Made by a program: the position numbers and the translations under genes. From positions 496,001 through 560,000 of the forward strand of contig CANMJH010000002.1 of NCBI GenBank assembly GCA_947498125.1: a stretch of 64,000 bases of DNA, given 5' to 3'. A model generated the notes under the pieces. That model searched no databases. It worked only from the letters and a program-made list of their open reading frames with translations, and was not told the origin of the DNA. Shown piece after piece: positions 9,171 through 17,925 of the stretch (within the stretch, counting starts at the first letter, position 1; every line of letters starts with the position of its first letter). The stretch comes from an uncultured Nioella sp. (lineage in GTDB: Bacteria; Pseudomonadota; Alphaproteobacteria; Rhodobacterales; Rhodobacteraceae).

Positions 9171-10157
9171 ATGAAAAAGGTTCTCTTCGCTACTTCCGCT
9201 CTGGTTGCCACCGCTGGTGTTGCTTCCGCAGACGTAGCAGTCACCGGTTGGGCCGAAATGGGCATCTATGGCGGCAGCGGCATGGAAACTCAGTTCTTCA
9301 CTGACATCGACGTTCTGTTCCGGATGTCCGGCGAGACCGACAACGGTCTGACTTTTGGTGCAGGCGTTGACCTGGACGAAAACGGCGCGTTCACCACGAA
9401 CGATGACGGCGGCGCATTCGTATTCATCTCCGGCGATTTCGGTACTGTCACCATGGGTGACACCGATGGCGCTCTGGACTGGGCACTGACCGAAGCTTGG
9501 GTTGGCAACGCTGGCTCGATCAACGATGACGAAACCGGCCACGGTGGCGCACTTGGTGCCTACGGTGACGGCGCATATGACGGCCAGATCCTCCGTTACG
9601 ACAACACCTTTGGTGATTTCGGCGTAGCGATCTCGTTCGAAATGGACGACACCGGCGCACGTGACGCAGGTTACGCTGTTGGTTTCCGTTACGGCCTGGA
9701 TATGGGCGGCGCAGACCTGAACATCGGTATCGGTTACCAGTTCATCGACGCAATGAACTACAACCCAGGTAACACCAACGCATTCACCGGCCAGGACCTG
9801 GACGGCGAGTATGACATTCTGGGTATTTCGGTTTCGACCACTCTGGCTTCCGGCCTGTCGATCGGCATCGAGTACACCGACTATAACTCCAATGAAGCAG
9901 ACGACGAGTACACCCACATGGGTGTTGGCATCGGCTACTCCATGGACGCGTTCTCCGTATCTGCCAACTATGGCATGTGGGACATCGACGCGGACGGTGG
10001 TGCACCTGACGAAGAAATCACCGGCTTTGGTATCGCAGCAGCGTATGACCTGGGCGGCGGCGCTTCGATCCACCTCGGTTACGGTAACACTGAAACTGAC
10101 GCAGCAGCCGGCGCAGACGCTGACAGCTGGTCCTTCGGTGTTGCAATGTCCTTCTAA
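9171..10157 (+). CDS. Porin, Rhodobacter/Roseobacter type
   Basis: The 328-residue product has a clear signal peptide (MKKVLFATSALVATAGVASA, cleaved before DVAVTGWAEMG). A 16-stranded-barrel type sequence follows, of alternating aromatic, Gly and acidic residues, ending in the aromatic terminal strand SWSFGVAMSF that BAM recognises. The terminal Phe is typical of outer-membrane barrels. The mature protein is very acidic (many Asp, few Lys), as expected for a marine bacterium. Codon choice is strongly biased (GGC, CTG, AAC, TTC), unlike most neighbours, which indicates high expression. A leader hairpin precedes it and a strong terminator follows it at once, so it is a single-gene unit. Confidence 0.93.
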   Translation: MKKVLFATSALVATAGVASADVAVTGWAEMGIYGGSGMETQFFTDIDVLFRMSGETDNGLTFGAGVDLDENGAFTTNDDGGAFVFISGDFGTVTMGDTDGALDWALTEAWVGNAGSINDDETGHGGALGAYGDGAYDGQILRYDNTFGDFGVAISFEMDDTGARDAGYAVGFRYGLDMGGADLNIGIGYQFIDAMNYNPGNTNAFTGQDLDGEYDILGISVSTTLASGLSIGIEYTDYNSNEADDEYTHMGVGIGYSMDAFSVSANYGMWDIDADGGAPDEEITGFGIAAAYDLGGGASIHLGYGNTETDAAAGADADSWSFGVAMSF

Positions 10158-10181
10158 TCCTAACGGATTTTTTGGTAAGGG

Positions 10182-10212
10182 AAGAGCGGGCTTTAGGCCC
10201 GCTCTTTTCTTT
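10182..10212 (+). terminator. Rho-independent terminator of the porin gene
   Basis: AAGAGCGGGC (10182-10191) pairs perfectly with GCCCGCTCTT (10197-10206) around TTTAG, followed by TTCTTTT. It lies 25 bases after the porin stop. Confidence 0.92.
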
Positions 10213-10236
10213 TGAACAGGAGGCTTTGCACAGCTG

Positions 10237-10893
10237 ATGTCGCTTTCAGAAATTCAAGACTCTGTCCGGAAGGCAGAAGCCAACGCACATCGCCCTTCCG
10301 GGTCGGCGCGGCTGATCGCCGTCAGTAAAGTGCAGCCGATTGACCGGGTCGAGGCTGTGCTGGATGCCGGACATCGCCTGTTTGGTGAAAACCGCGTTCA
10401 AGAGGCCGCCGGAAAATGGCCAGAGTTGAAAGAGCGGTTTGAAGGCGTGCAGCTGCATCTGATTGGACCCCTTCAAAGTAATAAAGCACGGCAGGCGTTT
10501 GAGCTTTTCGACGCGATTCATTCTTTGGATCGCGGCAAGCTGGCCAAAACCTTTGCACGTCTATCGCAAGAGGTTGGGCACTGCCCGGACTTACTGATTC
10601 AGGTAAATACCGGGGAAGAGCCGCAAAAGGCGGGTATTCTTCCGAGTGACGCCGATGCCTTTATCAAGGAAGCGCGTGGCATGGATTTGCCGATCAAAGG
10701 CCTTATGTGCATTCCCCCCGTCGAAGAAGAAGCCAGCCTGCATTTCGCGCTGCTCGCAAAAATCGCCGAACGGAATGGTTTGAGCGAGCTTTCCATGGGC
10801 ATGAGTGCCGACTTCGAAAAAGCGATCAGCTTTGGCGCGACTTATATCCGCGTCGGGTCCGCTATTTTTGGACAGCGTGTACCGACACCCTAA
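10237..10893 (+). CDS. YggS-family PLP homeostasis protein
   Basis: The 218-residue protein is a single TIM-barrel of the alanine-racemase N-domain type. It shows RLIAVSKVQP (PLP lysine near residue 31), the HLIGPLQSNKARQA segment (usually HFIGxLQxNK), QVNTGEEPQKAG, GLMCIPP and the phosphate-binding LSMGMSADFEKAI. YggS/PLPBP proteins bind PLP without known catalysis and keep vitamin B6 and amino-acid pools in balance. It starts at ATG 10237 just past the porin terminator, with AGGAGG upstream at a long spacing. It converges with the L,D-transpeptidase gene, their 3' ends overlapping by 4 bases. Confidence 0.93.
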   Translation: MSLSEIQDSVRKAEANAHRPSGSARLIAVSKVQPIDRVEAVLDAGHRLFGENRVQEAAGKWPELKERFEGVQLHLIGPLQSNKARQAFELFDAIHSLDRGKLAKTFARLSQEVGHCPDLLIQVNTGEEPQKAGILPSDADAFIKEARGMDLPIKGLMCIPPVEEEASLHFALLAKIAERNGLSELSMGMSADFEKAISFGATYIRVGSAIFGQRVPTP

Positions 10894-11405
10894 TGGGGTA
10901 AAACAATCAATCTGCTCCGGGCGGTAAGCCGTCCGGCAATCCACTGCAGGGTGAGCGGGTCAAAACCAACGCAACCCTCGGTCGGATGACCCGGCTTGCG
11001 CCAGCGATGGATGAAGATAGCAGAGCCCTTGCCGGGAACCGCATCGGGCCAGTTCCAATCCGTCATCAACACAAAATCGTAAAGTGGATCGCCCCGCCAC
11101 ATTCTCTCATGGCTCCAAGGGTGGTTTGGGCTGTGCAGACCGTGGTTATAGGCTGGGTCGGCGTTGTCGTCTGACCAGATGTCACCATGCCGTGTCGCCT
11201 TTACGGGAAAAGGCGCTGCGCCGCATGTTATCGCAACTCTATCGGCGCGGTAGGACGCGCCCACAATCCGGTGGATGCCGACCGGCGTTGCGCCATCACC
11301 TTCGCGTTTGTCACGCGTGACGCCACTGCGTCCGATGGTGCAGGGGATGAGTCGCCCCAAAAACCGACACCCCATCGGAGTGATCACCAAATCCTTCGGG
11401 GTCAT
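10890..11405 (-). CDS. L,D-transpeptidase (YkuD) family protein
   Basis: This 171-residue protein carries the YkuD signature: H133 in [11 protein letters not shown] and the nucleophile C145 in [10 protein letters not shown]-transpeptidases form 3-3 peptidoglycan cross-links or attach proteins to peptidoglycan. No signal peptide is visible at the annotated start ([17 protein letters not shown]). This is the compact YkuD/YafK-like form that begins directly with the domain, so export is unclear. The ATG at 11405 overlaps the ribA stop, so the two are co-transcribed. Confidence 0.88.
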   Translation of the reverse strand: MTPKDLVITPMGCRFLGRLIPCTIGRSGVTRDKREGDGATPVGIHRIVGASYRADRVAITCGAAPFPVKATRHGDIWSDDNADPAYNHGLHSPNHPWSHERMWRGDPLYDFVLMTDWNWPDAVPGKGSAIFIHRWRKPGHPTEGCVGFDPLTLQWIAGRLTARSRLIVLPH

Positions 11406-12487
11406 AGAAGATGCCCGGACTTCTTGGCTTTGACGTCCAGATAATGCGCGTTGTGGCGATTGGTGGGGGTAATCAACGGTACACGTTCAGCGACGTTGAT
11501 CCCTTCCTCTTCCATCATCTCGACTTTGCGCGGGTTGTTGGTCATCAGCCGCACCGCGCCAAACCCCATGCGGCGCAGGATATCGGCGCCCAGCCGAAAA
11601 TCGCGCTCGTCATCTTCAAAGCCAAGACGGTGATTGGCCTCTACCGTATCAAAACCCTGATCTTGTAACGAATAGGCGCGCATTTTGTTGGCCAGGCCAA
11701 TCCCGCGCCCTTCTTGATTAAGGTAGAGCAAAATGCCTTCGCCGGCCTTGCCCATATCCGACAAAGCTGTGCGGAGTTGCGGCCCACAATCGCATTTAAG
11801 AGACCCTAACACATCGCCGGTAAAACAGGCCGAATGCAGCCGGGCGAGCACGGGTTTGTCCCGATCTGGTCGCCCAATTTCAATCGCGTAATGTTCAATC
11901 CCGCCATTGTCAGGGCGGAAGATATGCAGCCGCCCAGCCTCGGCAGCCTCCATCGGAAGGCGCGCGGCGGCTACTGGCAGGGCCGGGTGGCTTTGCGCCA
12001 AATCCTCTTGGGTGGGACGAATTTTGAGGCGTGTCAGAAGATTCGTTTTGGCGAACTCGGCAGGATCGTCCAGATCAATTGCAACAATTGCGGGCAAAAG
12101 TTGCGCCGACTTCACAAGAGCGAGGGCTAATCTGTGCACATGCGCGTTACCGCTACGAAGCGCATTAAGGGGGCCTTTCATCGGCATTCGCAAATCATCG
12201 GCGGGATCAGCAATGCCCTGTACCCAAGCGGCATCCGCGTCTGAGGGAAGGGCAATACGCACCAAATCCCCGTCATACGCCGCGGTTTTCAGTGTTGCTG
12301 CCCGCCGGTTTGTGATGGCTAACACCACAGGCCCGATGTCACGAAGGGCCTGTAAACGTGGGGCCTGAAGGCTTTCAGCGGCCAAGATCGCGATGCCATC
12401 CTCGTCACCCAAAACGACGGGCAGGCCAACACGAAGGTCAGCACGGGCGCGGGCGGTCAGCTCGGATGAAGTGGGCAAGAGCGTCAT
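11402..12487 (-). CDS. ribA: GTP cyclohydrolase II with an N-terminal RibB-like extension
   Basis: The C-terminal ~200 residues are a standard RibA domain. Zinc ligands lie in [18 protein letters not shown], and [17 protein letters not shown] and GFDTVEAN are present. It opens GTP to start riboflavin synthesis. The preceding ~150 residues (start [23 protein letters not shown]) resemble a degenerate DHBP-synthase-like domain without the expected acidic cluster, which is why the protein is 361 rather than about 200 residues. Long RibA proteins of this type are usual in Rhodobacterales. The stop overlaps the L,D-transpeptidase start. The 166 bases upstream to the response regulator at 12654 must hold divergent promoters. 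Confidence 0.9.
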   Translation of the reverse strand: MTLLPTSSELTARARADLRVGLPVVLGDEDGIAILAAESLQAPRLQALRDIGPVVLAITNRRAATLKTAAYDGDLVRIALPSDADAAWVQGIADPADDLRMPMKGPLNALRSGNAHVHRLALALVKSAQLLPAIVAIDLDDPAEFAKTNLLTRLKIRPTQEDLAQSHPALPVAAARLPMEAAEAGRLHIFRPDNGGIEHYAIEIGRPDRDKPVLARLHSACFTGDVLGSLKCDCGPQLRTALSDMGKAGEGILLYLNQEGRGIGLANKMRAYSLQDQGFDTVEANHRLGFEDDERDFRLGADILRRMGFGAVRLMTNNPRKVEMMEEEGINVAERVPLITPTNRHNAHYLDVKAKKSGHLL

Positions 12488-12653
12488 GATGGGCTCATTT
12501 ATTACTGGTCGAGCTTACATCTAGCGATTGATGACACGGATTGAAACATTTCCTCGCAGCCTGACACGCCTGCGTGAGGTATTTTTCGTTCGCCTTGTCA
12601 GGCCCGTGTTTCGGTTCCATGTCTAGTTCAATTGAATGTGACGGAGATGCCCG

Positions 12654-13340
12654 ATGGCTAATTTAAGAAAAATCTTGCTGGTCGATGATGATGAAGACCT
12701 GCGCGAAGCACTGGCTGAACAGCTTGTGATGACAGAAGAATTTGATGTGTTTGAAGCTGGCAACGGCGCCGAGGGCCTCGAAAAAGCGAAAGAAGCAATT
12801 TACGATCTGGTGATGCTGGACGTGGGTTTGCCCGATACCGATGGGCGCGAGCTTTGCCGGTTGATGCGTAAACAGAATGTGAAATGTCCGATCCTGATGC
12901 TGACCGGCCATGACACCGATGCTGACACGATCTTGGGTCTGGATGCAGGCGCGAATGATTATATCAGCAAGCCTTTTAAATTCCCTGTCCTACTTGCTCG
13001 TATCCGCGCGCAATTGCGCCAACATGAGCAATCGGAAGACGCCGTATTCACCCTTGGGCCATATACATTCAAACCAGCGATGAAGATGTTGGAAACCGAC
13101 GATGACAAGAAGATCCGTCTGACGGAAAAAGAAACCAATATTCTTAAGTTCCTGTACCGCGCGCAGGACGGCGTAGTCGCCCGCGATGTATTGCTGCACG
13201 AGGTGTGGGGATACAATGCTGGCGTCACGACACATACGCTTGAAACCCACATTTATCGTCTGCGTCAGAAGATCGAACCCGAACCCTCAAATGCGCGCCT
13301 TTTGGTCACAGAAAGTGGCGGATATCGGTTAATGGCGTAA
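12654..13340 (+). CDS. OmpR/PhoB-family response regulator
   Basis: This 228-residue regulator has a receiver domain (ILLVDDDEDLREAL, phosphoacceptor Asp56 in LVMLDVGLPD, Thr in LTGHD, Lys in ISKPF). A winged-helix DNA-binding domain follows (RLTEKETNILKFL, then HTLETHIYRLRQKI and ESGGYRLMA). No histidine kinase lies beside it, so the cognate kinase must be elsewhere. The receiver opens with MANLRKILLV, and this kinase-orphan arrangement before xth is one I associate with Roseobacter genomes, though I cannot confirm it here. A perfect terminator follows at 13421-13456, making it a single-gene unit. Confidence 0.93.
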   Translation: MANLRKILLVDDDEDLREALAEQLVMTEEFDVFEAGNGAEGLEKAKEAIYDLVMLDVGLPDTDGRELCRLMRKQNVKCPILMLTGHDTDADTILGLDAGANDYISKPFKFPVLLARIRAQLRQHEQSEDAVFTLGPYTFKPAMKMLETDDDKKIRLTEKETNILKFLYRAQDGVVARDVLLHEVWGYNAGVTTHTLETHIYRLRQKIEPEPSNARLLVTESGGYRLMA

Positions 13341-13420
13341 AAAAACCCCAATATGTTGACTATTTCGGTTTTAGCCCGCACAGTTGACGTATGGTAAACT
13401 TTTTACCTCCCTGTTGGACT

Positions 13421-13456
13421 GGCCCGGACCTATAAAACGTCCGGGCCGTTTTTTTG
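13421..13456 (+). terminator. Rho-independent terminator after the response regulator
   Basis: GGCCCGGAC (13421-13429) pairs with GTCCGGGCC (13439-13447), followed by a run of seven T (13449-13455). It lies about 80 bases after the stop. The region between contains a TTGACT and a TTGACG that could be promoter elements but no supportable gene. Confidence 0.92.
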
Positions 13457-13562
13457 TTCATCGGCGTGTCCAAAGCGCGGCACGCTTTGCCCGGAAACGG
13501 ATTGCGCGGGGACGGTATGCACCTTAACTCTGTCGGGAAGCCCGAATATTGGAGTCCCCTAA

Positions 13563-14351
13563 ATGCCCTTCACCCTTGCCACCTGGAATATTAACTCGGT
13601 CCGTTTGCGGGCGGAATTGGTGGCGCGGTTGATGCGCGACGAGGGGCCGGATGTGCTTTGCTTGCAGGAATGCAAATCGCCCGTTGATAAAATCCCGGTC
13701 GAGATCTTTCAGAACCTTGGATATGCCCACATGGTTGCGCGTGGACAAAAGGGGTATAACGGCGTCGCGATATTCTCAAAGCTGCCGATGGAAGAGGCAG
13801 ACGCCTTTGACTTCGCCGACTTAGGCCATGCGCGCCATATTGCCGGGCGGCTGGAAAACGGTGTCACGATCCACAATTTCTACGTCCCTGCGGGCGGCGA
13901 TGTCGCCGATCGTGAGGTGAATGAGAAGTTCGGGCAAAAGCTGGATTACCTCACCGACATGCGGGATTGGGGGCGGTCTGCTGCCCCCAAGAAGTCGATC
14001 TTGGTGGGGGATTTGAACATCGCGCCGCGTGAGGATGATGTTTGGAGCCATAAGCAGTTGCTGAAAGTTGTCAGTCACACACCCATCGAAATCGACCACC
14101 TGACCGAGGTAATGGAGGCCGGAAACTGGGTCGACGTGACCCGGCAGGACATTCCCGAAGGCCAGCTTTATAGCTGGTGGTCCTACCGCGCACGCGATTG
14201 GGATGCCGCCGATAAGGGGCGGCGTTTGGATCATGTTTGGGCAACCGCAGATATCGCAGGCGCGGGTCATTCAAGTCGCGTTTTGCGTGATGTCAGAGGG
14301 TGGGAAAAGCCGTCAGATCACGCGCCGGTCTTCGCCACGTTTGATCTTTGA
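13563..14351 (+). CDS. xth: Exodeoxyribonuclease III
   Basis: The 262-residue protein is a full-length exonuclease/endonuclease/phosphatase-fold nuclease. It starts MPFTLATWNINSVRLRAE, with the metal Glu in CLQECKSP, the SILVGDLNIAPREDDVW catalytic Asp/Asn segment, and a terminal SDHAPV catalytic His. It removes 3' blocks and cuts at abasic sites in base-excision repair. The start follows GGAGTCCCCTAA, which provides a ribosome-binding site. It is monocistronic, with the response-regulator terminator upstream and a convergent SDR gene downstream. Confidence 0.95.
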   Translation: MPFTLATWNINSVRLRAELVARLMRDEGPDVLCLQECKSPVDKIPVEIFQNLGYAHMVARGQKGYNGVAIFSKLPMEEADAFDFADLGHARHIAGRLENGVTIHNFYVPAGGDVADREVNEKFGQKLDYLTDMRDWGRSAAPKKSILVGDLNIAPREDDVWSHKQLLKVVSHTPIEIDHLTEVMEAGNWVDVTRQDIPEGQLYSWWSYRARDWDAADKGRRLDHVWATADIAGAGHSSRVLRDVRGWEKPSDHAPVFATFDL

Positions 14352-14368
14352 GCGATCGGTCGGCCCAT

Positions 14369-15193
14369 TTACTGGCTGGATGTAATACCGCCATCCACAT
14401 ACATCGTTTGGCCGGTTACAAAGCCTGATGCAGGCGCACAAAAGAAAAGGGACGGGCCGACGATATCCTTTGGATCAGCGATGCGCCCAAGCGGTATTCG
14501 GTCCAAAAGGCCCTGACGAAATTCGTCATTCTCCATCACATGCCGGATCATTTCGGTATAGACAAAGGTCGGGGCGACGCCGTTCACGGTAATCCCATGC
14601 GGGGCCAGTTCCATGGCGTGTTGCTTGATCAGCATCACCATCCCGCCCTTGGTGCTGCAATAGGCCGAATAGCCCCGATTGCGCAGGCCAAACTGGCTAC
14701 GGACTGACAAAAGATGAACTTGCTTGCCGCCATTCCCGTCAGAAATTTGTTGTTTTGCAACGGCTTGGGCAAGAAACATCGCGGATTTCAGGTTGACCTG
14801 GTAGACTTCGTCAAAGGCCTCTTCTGTGACGTCCAGCAGGGGTTGTTCAATCTGGGTGCCAACGCAATTCATCAAAATATCGATCCGGCCAAAGGCCGCC
14901 GCCGTGTCCTGAACGGCCCGTTTGATGTCGGTCACAGACGTTGCATCAACCGCTATCCCTTTGGCGTCAAACCCAGCTTCTGACAGTTGCGAGGCCAACC
15001 CTTCAGACTTTTCTAGGCTGCGCCCGGCGATCATTACCTTGGCGCCGGACATGGCTAGACCCCAAGCGATTGCCTCACCTATGCCGCCATATCCGCCGGG
15101 GATGAAGGCCACTTGGCCCTGCAGGTTAAACAGGCCCGATAGCTCGTTTTGAAAGTCGATCTTTGGCGTAATGCTGGTCAATCTGGTCTCCAT
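14369..15193 (-). CDS. SDR family oxidoreductase
   Basis: The 274-residue short-chain dehydrogenase has GGYGGIGEAIAWGLA (TGxxxGIG variant starting near residue 34), the NNAG-equivalent MNCVGTQIE, and the active site SVRSQFG...YCSTK. An ending of GFVTGQTMYVDGG is typical of gluconate-5-dehydrogenase/FabG-like members. A ~25-residue N-terminal extension (METRLTSITPKIDFQNELSGLFNLQG) precedes the fold. The glycine-rich motif reads PGGYGG instead of TGGxxG. Substrate is unknown. It converges with xth and is followed upstream by the SGNH hydrolase gene on the same strand. Confidence 0.87.
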   Translation of the reverse strand: METRLTSITPKIDFQNELSGLFNLQGQVAFIPGGYGGIGEAIAWGLAMSGAKVMIAGRSLEKSEGLASQLSEAGFDAKGIAVDATSVTDIKRAVQDTAAAFGRIDILMNCVGTQIEQPLLDVTEEAFDEVYQVNLKSAMFLAQAVAKQQISDGNGGKQVHLLSVRSQFGLRNRGYSAYCSTKGGMVMLIKQHAMELAPHGITVNGVAPTFVYTEMIRHVMENDEFRQGLLDRIPLGRIADPKDIVGPSLFFCAPASGFVTGQTMYVDGGITSSQ

Positions 15194-15274
15194 CCCGGCT
15201 GTTTTGTTGGGCAGAGGCTAGCAGTCGCATCCCGTAATAACAAATTTGCCCTGCATGCCGCGCGCCGGCTACAG

Positions 15275-15922
15275 CTAACTTTGCGCTGCCAAAGCTTTGA
15301 TCTTACCGGCGATGATCCCGCCAAATTCCACATGACTGTCCATATCCCAATGAATGCCATCTTGAGCGCTGACGCGAACAGTTTCTCCCGCATTTGCAAA
15401 GCCGACACCGCGCGCATCGGCAAGGGCTTTGGCATGATCGACCAATGCTTGGGATGGCGCGGTGCCTCCGAAAAACTGAGCAGCTATCGGTCCTTGTTCA
15501 AGAATGGGCGGCGGACTTATCAAAAGTGTTTTGAACCCGCCGTGGCGGTCTTGCATCTCGTCCGACAGGGCGACGTCAAGCAGTCCGGCAAGCCCGGCAG
15601 TGATCCGCGCAGGTGTTGGGGCGAACCGTGTTTTCAGGTCATTTGTCCCAAGCATAATAGTCAGAACATCAATGGGCCCATGGCTGCGAAGGGCGATTTT
15701 CAGGCCGATCTGCCCCTCCATTTCCGCGCCCATTATCGGATCAGGAAACTGCGTCGTTCGTCCGGGAAGGCCTTCTTCTACCAGATCCCATGACGGCCCC
15801 AAATGCCCCAGTGCAACTTTCGGCCAACGGGTCTGGGCGTCGAAGCGCCGCATCTCGCCTGGTGTGAGGATAGGCTGCGTTCCATGTGTGTTGCTGTCGC
15901 CAAACGTTAGAAGAGTGGGCAT
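15275..15922 (-). CDS. SGNH/GDSL-type hydrolase
   Basis: I start this at ATG 15922 (MPTLLTFGDSNTHG) because AAAGGA sits about 10 bases upstream and the SGNH block I then begins at residue 6. The frame is open up to 15973. The 215-residue enzyme shows the catalytic Ser in FGDSNTHG, the Gly in GRTTQFPD, the Asn in MLGTNDLK, and the terminal Asp/His in DGIHWDMDSH. These enzymes hydrolyse esters (arylesterase or acyl-carbohydrate esterase types). The sequence GTNDLKTRF resembles the arylesterase subgroup. There is no signal peptide, so it is cytosolic. Confidence 0.87.
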   Translation of the reverse strand: MPTLLTFGDSNTHGTQPILTPGEMRRFDAQTRWPKVALGHLGPSWDLVEEGLPGRTTQFPDPIMGAEMEGQIGLKIALRSHGPIDVLTIMLGTNDLKTRFAPTPARITAGLAGLLDVALSDEMQDRHGGFKTLLISPPPILEQGPIAAQFFGGTAPSQALVDHAKALADARGVGFANAGETVRVSAQDGIHWDMDSHVEFGGIIAGKIKALAAQS

Positions 15923-16129
15923 TGCGAGCGTGGTCCTTTTGGTTGGGCGTTGCATCTCTTTTGATACCTGCAAAGCGCCGTCAAAATTTTTGTAGCAAAT
16001 TCTCGGCGCGGGAAGAAATTTAATGCAAATTTCTGTCCCTCGGCGCTTTGTCGTCCGGATTGCCCCTTGGGTTTTTTGGGTCAGCGGCCCATATAGAGCG
16101 GGTATTTTGAAGAAGAGGGGCCGGATACC

Positions 16130-17056
16130 ATGCTCGAACTCGGTGGATCAGCACAACCTGCTGGCGATGTAGGCGAATTGATCAAGGACGCAACTGAAGC
16201 CACCTTTGTGGCTGATGTCGTTGAGGCTAGCCAAACGGTTCCGGTGATCGTCGATTTCTGGGCCACTTGGTGCGGCCCGTGCAAAACGCTCGGCCCAATG
16301 TTGGAAGCCGCTGTGATCAAAGCGGGCGGCAAAGTTCGCATGGTTAAGGTCGATGTCGACGAAAACCAACGCCTTGCGCAGGCGCTAGCGCAGCAGGGCC
16401 TGCCCCTTCAGTCCATTCCAACTGTGGTTGCGTTCTTTGAGGGGCGCCCGGTTGAGATGTTTCAAGGCGCGATTTCGCAATCAGACCTTGATGCGTTCAT
16501 CTCGAAACTGGCGGATATGTCCGGTGATGGTGGTCTAGAAGAGGCTGTCGCTGCTGCCGAAGAAATGCTGGCTGAGGGCGCGGCGTTGGATGCCGCCCAA
16601 ACCTTTGCGGCGATCATGGAAGAAGACCCCGAAAATGCCGCTGCATTTGCCGGGCTTGCCCGGTCGCATTTGGCGATGGATCAGGTCGACGAAGCCGAAG
16701 CGCTTTTGGCAAGCGCGCCCGATGCCGTCGCCACAGCGCCCGAGGTTGAAGCCGTTCGCGCCCAGCTTGAGCTTGCCCGTCAGGCCGAAAGTGCAGGCCC
16801 CTTGGCTGAACTTTCTGCAGCAGTTGACGCAGAGCCAGATAATCACCAAGCGCGGTTTGACTATTCCGCGGCCCTCCATGCCGATGGCAATGTCGAAGAC
16901 GCGGTTGATCAATTGCTGGAACTGTTCCGCCGCGACCGAGAGTGGAATGACGAAGCCGCCAAGACGCAGCTCTTCACGATTTTTGACGCGCTCAAGCCGA
17001 ATGACCCCGTGGTTTTGAAGGGCCGCCGCCGTTTGTCGTCAATGCTATTTGCCTAA
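16130..17056 (+). CDS. Thioredoxin-domain protein with TPR tail (CnoX/YbbN-like co-chaperone)
   Basis: The 308-residue protein has an N-terminal thioredoxin domain with the active site WCGPC at residues 47-51. A C-terminal half of helical repeats follows (QTFAAIMEEDPENAAAFAGLAR, FDYSAALHADGNVEDAVDQLLELF), as in YbbN/CnoX. Those proteins protect substrates from over-oxidation and pass them to GroEL or DnaK. The retained CGPC pair suggests redox activity, unlike E. coli CnoX (SQHC). It heads a same-strand cluster with the LON-domain and Trm112 genes. Confidence 0.92.
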   Translation: MLELGGSAQPAGDVGELIKDATEATFVADVVEASQTVPVIVDFWATWCGPCKTLGPMLEAAVIKAGGKVRMVKVDVDENQRLAQALAQQGLPLQSIPTVVAFFEGRPVEMFQGAISQSDLDAFISKLADMSGDGGLEEAVAAAEEMLAEGAALDAAQTFAAIMEEDPENAAAFAGLARSHLAMDQVDEAEALLASAPDAVATAPEVEAVRAQLELARQAESAGPLAELSAAVDAEPDNHQARFDYSAALHADGNVEDAVDQLLELFRRDREWNDEAAKTQLFTIFDALKPNDPVVLKGRRRLSSMLFA

Positions 17057-17083
17057 TCGATCCGGCTGCCTACATTGTAAGTC

Positions 17084-17734
17084 ATGATGTCATTGGCAGA
17101 TCTCCCCGACACGATCCCCGTGTTCCCCTTGCCCGGTGCGCTGCTTTTGCCGCGCGCCCGGCTTCCTTTGCATATTTTTGAGCCGCGCTATTTGGCGATG
17201 CTCGATGATGTGTTGAAAACGCAAAGCCGTCTGATCGGCATGATCCAACCGGCCGAGGCGGGCACAGGCGATGCGTCGCCGCGATTGCATGATATTGGAT
17301 GCGCGGGCCGCATTTCGCAGTTTTCCGAAACTGAAGACGGACGGTATATGATTACGCTGACCGGCATTTCGCGGTTTCGGATCAAGCGTGAGATTTCTGG
17401 CTTTACGCCATACCTCAAGGCCGAGGTTGCATGGCAAGATTTCCAAAGGGATCTTGCAAGCAATGAAATTGACCCCGGTTTTGACCGACCGCCCTTCATG
17501 GCTTTGTTGCAGCGGTATTTTGAGGCCGTGGGCCTGTCGACCGATTGGGAAAACCTCAAAGATGCCGATGATGAGCTTTTGATAAACTCGCTATCGATGC
17601 TGTGCCCGTTTGAAGTTGAGGAAAAACAAGCTCTGCTAGAGGCGCCGCGCTTGTCGGATCGCCGTGAAACATTGGCGGCTTTGATGGAATATTCAGCCCG
17701 CAGTGGTGGCTCAAACGACGAGATGATGCAATGA
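17084..17734 (+). CDS. LON substrate-binding-domain protein
   Basis: The 216-residue protein consists only of the Lon N-terminal (PUA-like) domain: [26 protein letters not shown] at residues 10-35 is the family signature, and the ATPase and protease domains are absent. Stand-alone LON-domain proteins of this size sit beside the thioredoxin/TPR gene in many alphaproteobacteria. A role in substrate recruitment or in protein quality control is inferred from that pairing. It is 27 bases after the thioredoxin gene and 10 bases before the Trm112 gene. Confidence 0.93.
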   Translation: MMSLADLPDTIPVFPLPGALLLPRARLPLHIFEPRYLAMLDDVLKTQSRLIGMIQPAEAGTGDASPRLHDIGCAGRISQFSETEDGRYMITLTGISRFRIKREISGFTPYLKAEVAWQDFQRDLASNEIDPGFDRPPFMALLQRYFEAVGLSTDWENLKDADDELLINSLSMLCPFEVEEKQALLEAPRLSDRRETLAALMEYSARSGGSNDEMMQ

Positions 17735-17744
17735 AGGCAGCCAA

Positions 17745-17921
17745 ATGAGCACCGAAATAAATCGCAAAATGCTAGAGGCTCTTGTGTGCCCCGTAACCCG
17801 CGCGCCACTCGCCTATGACGCCGAAGCGCAAGAACTGATCAGCCGCGCCGCGCATTTGGCCTTTCCTATCCGAAATGGCATTCCGATCATGCTGGAAGAC
17901 GAAGCGCGCAATCTAGATTAG
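17745..17921 (+). CDS. Trm112 family protein
   Basis: This short gene encodes 58 residues, beginning [21 protein letters not shown] and ending [18 protein letters not shown]. The CPVT pattern plus the RNGIPIML ending is the bacterial Trm112/YcaR-like family. It retains only the first Cys of the usual zinc site (CP.T instead of CP.C), so zinc binding is doubtful. In other organisms Trm112 activates methyltransferases, and the bacterial role is not defined. It is the last gene of the thioredoxin-LON-Trm112 cluster and converges with the UbiH-type gene, ending 5 bases away. Confidence 0.88.
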   Translation: MSTEINRKMLEALVCPVTRAPLAYDAEAQELISRAAHLAFPIRNGIPIMLEDEARNLD

Positions 17922-17925
17922 CGGT

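Noticed and set aside
9153-10073. A 306-residue minus-strand frame covering the porin gene
   Set aside because: The porin frame has a signal peptide, barrel pattern and terminal Phe. The antisense frame arises from biased codons (GAC/GTC, GGC).
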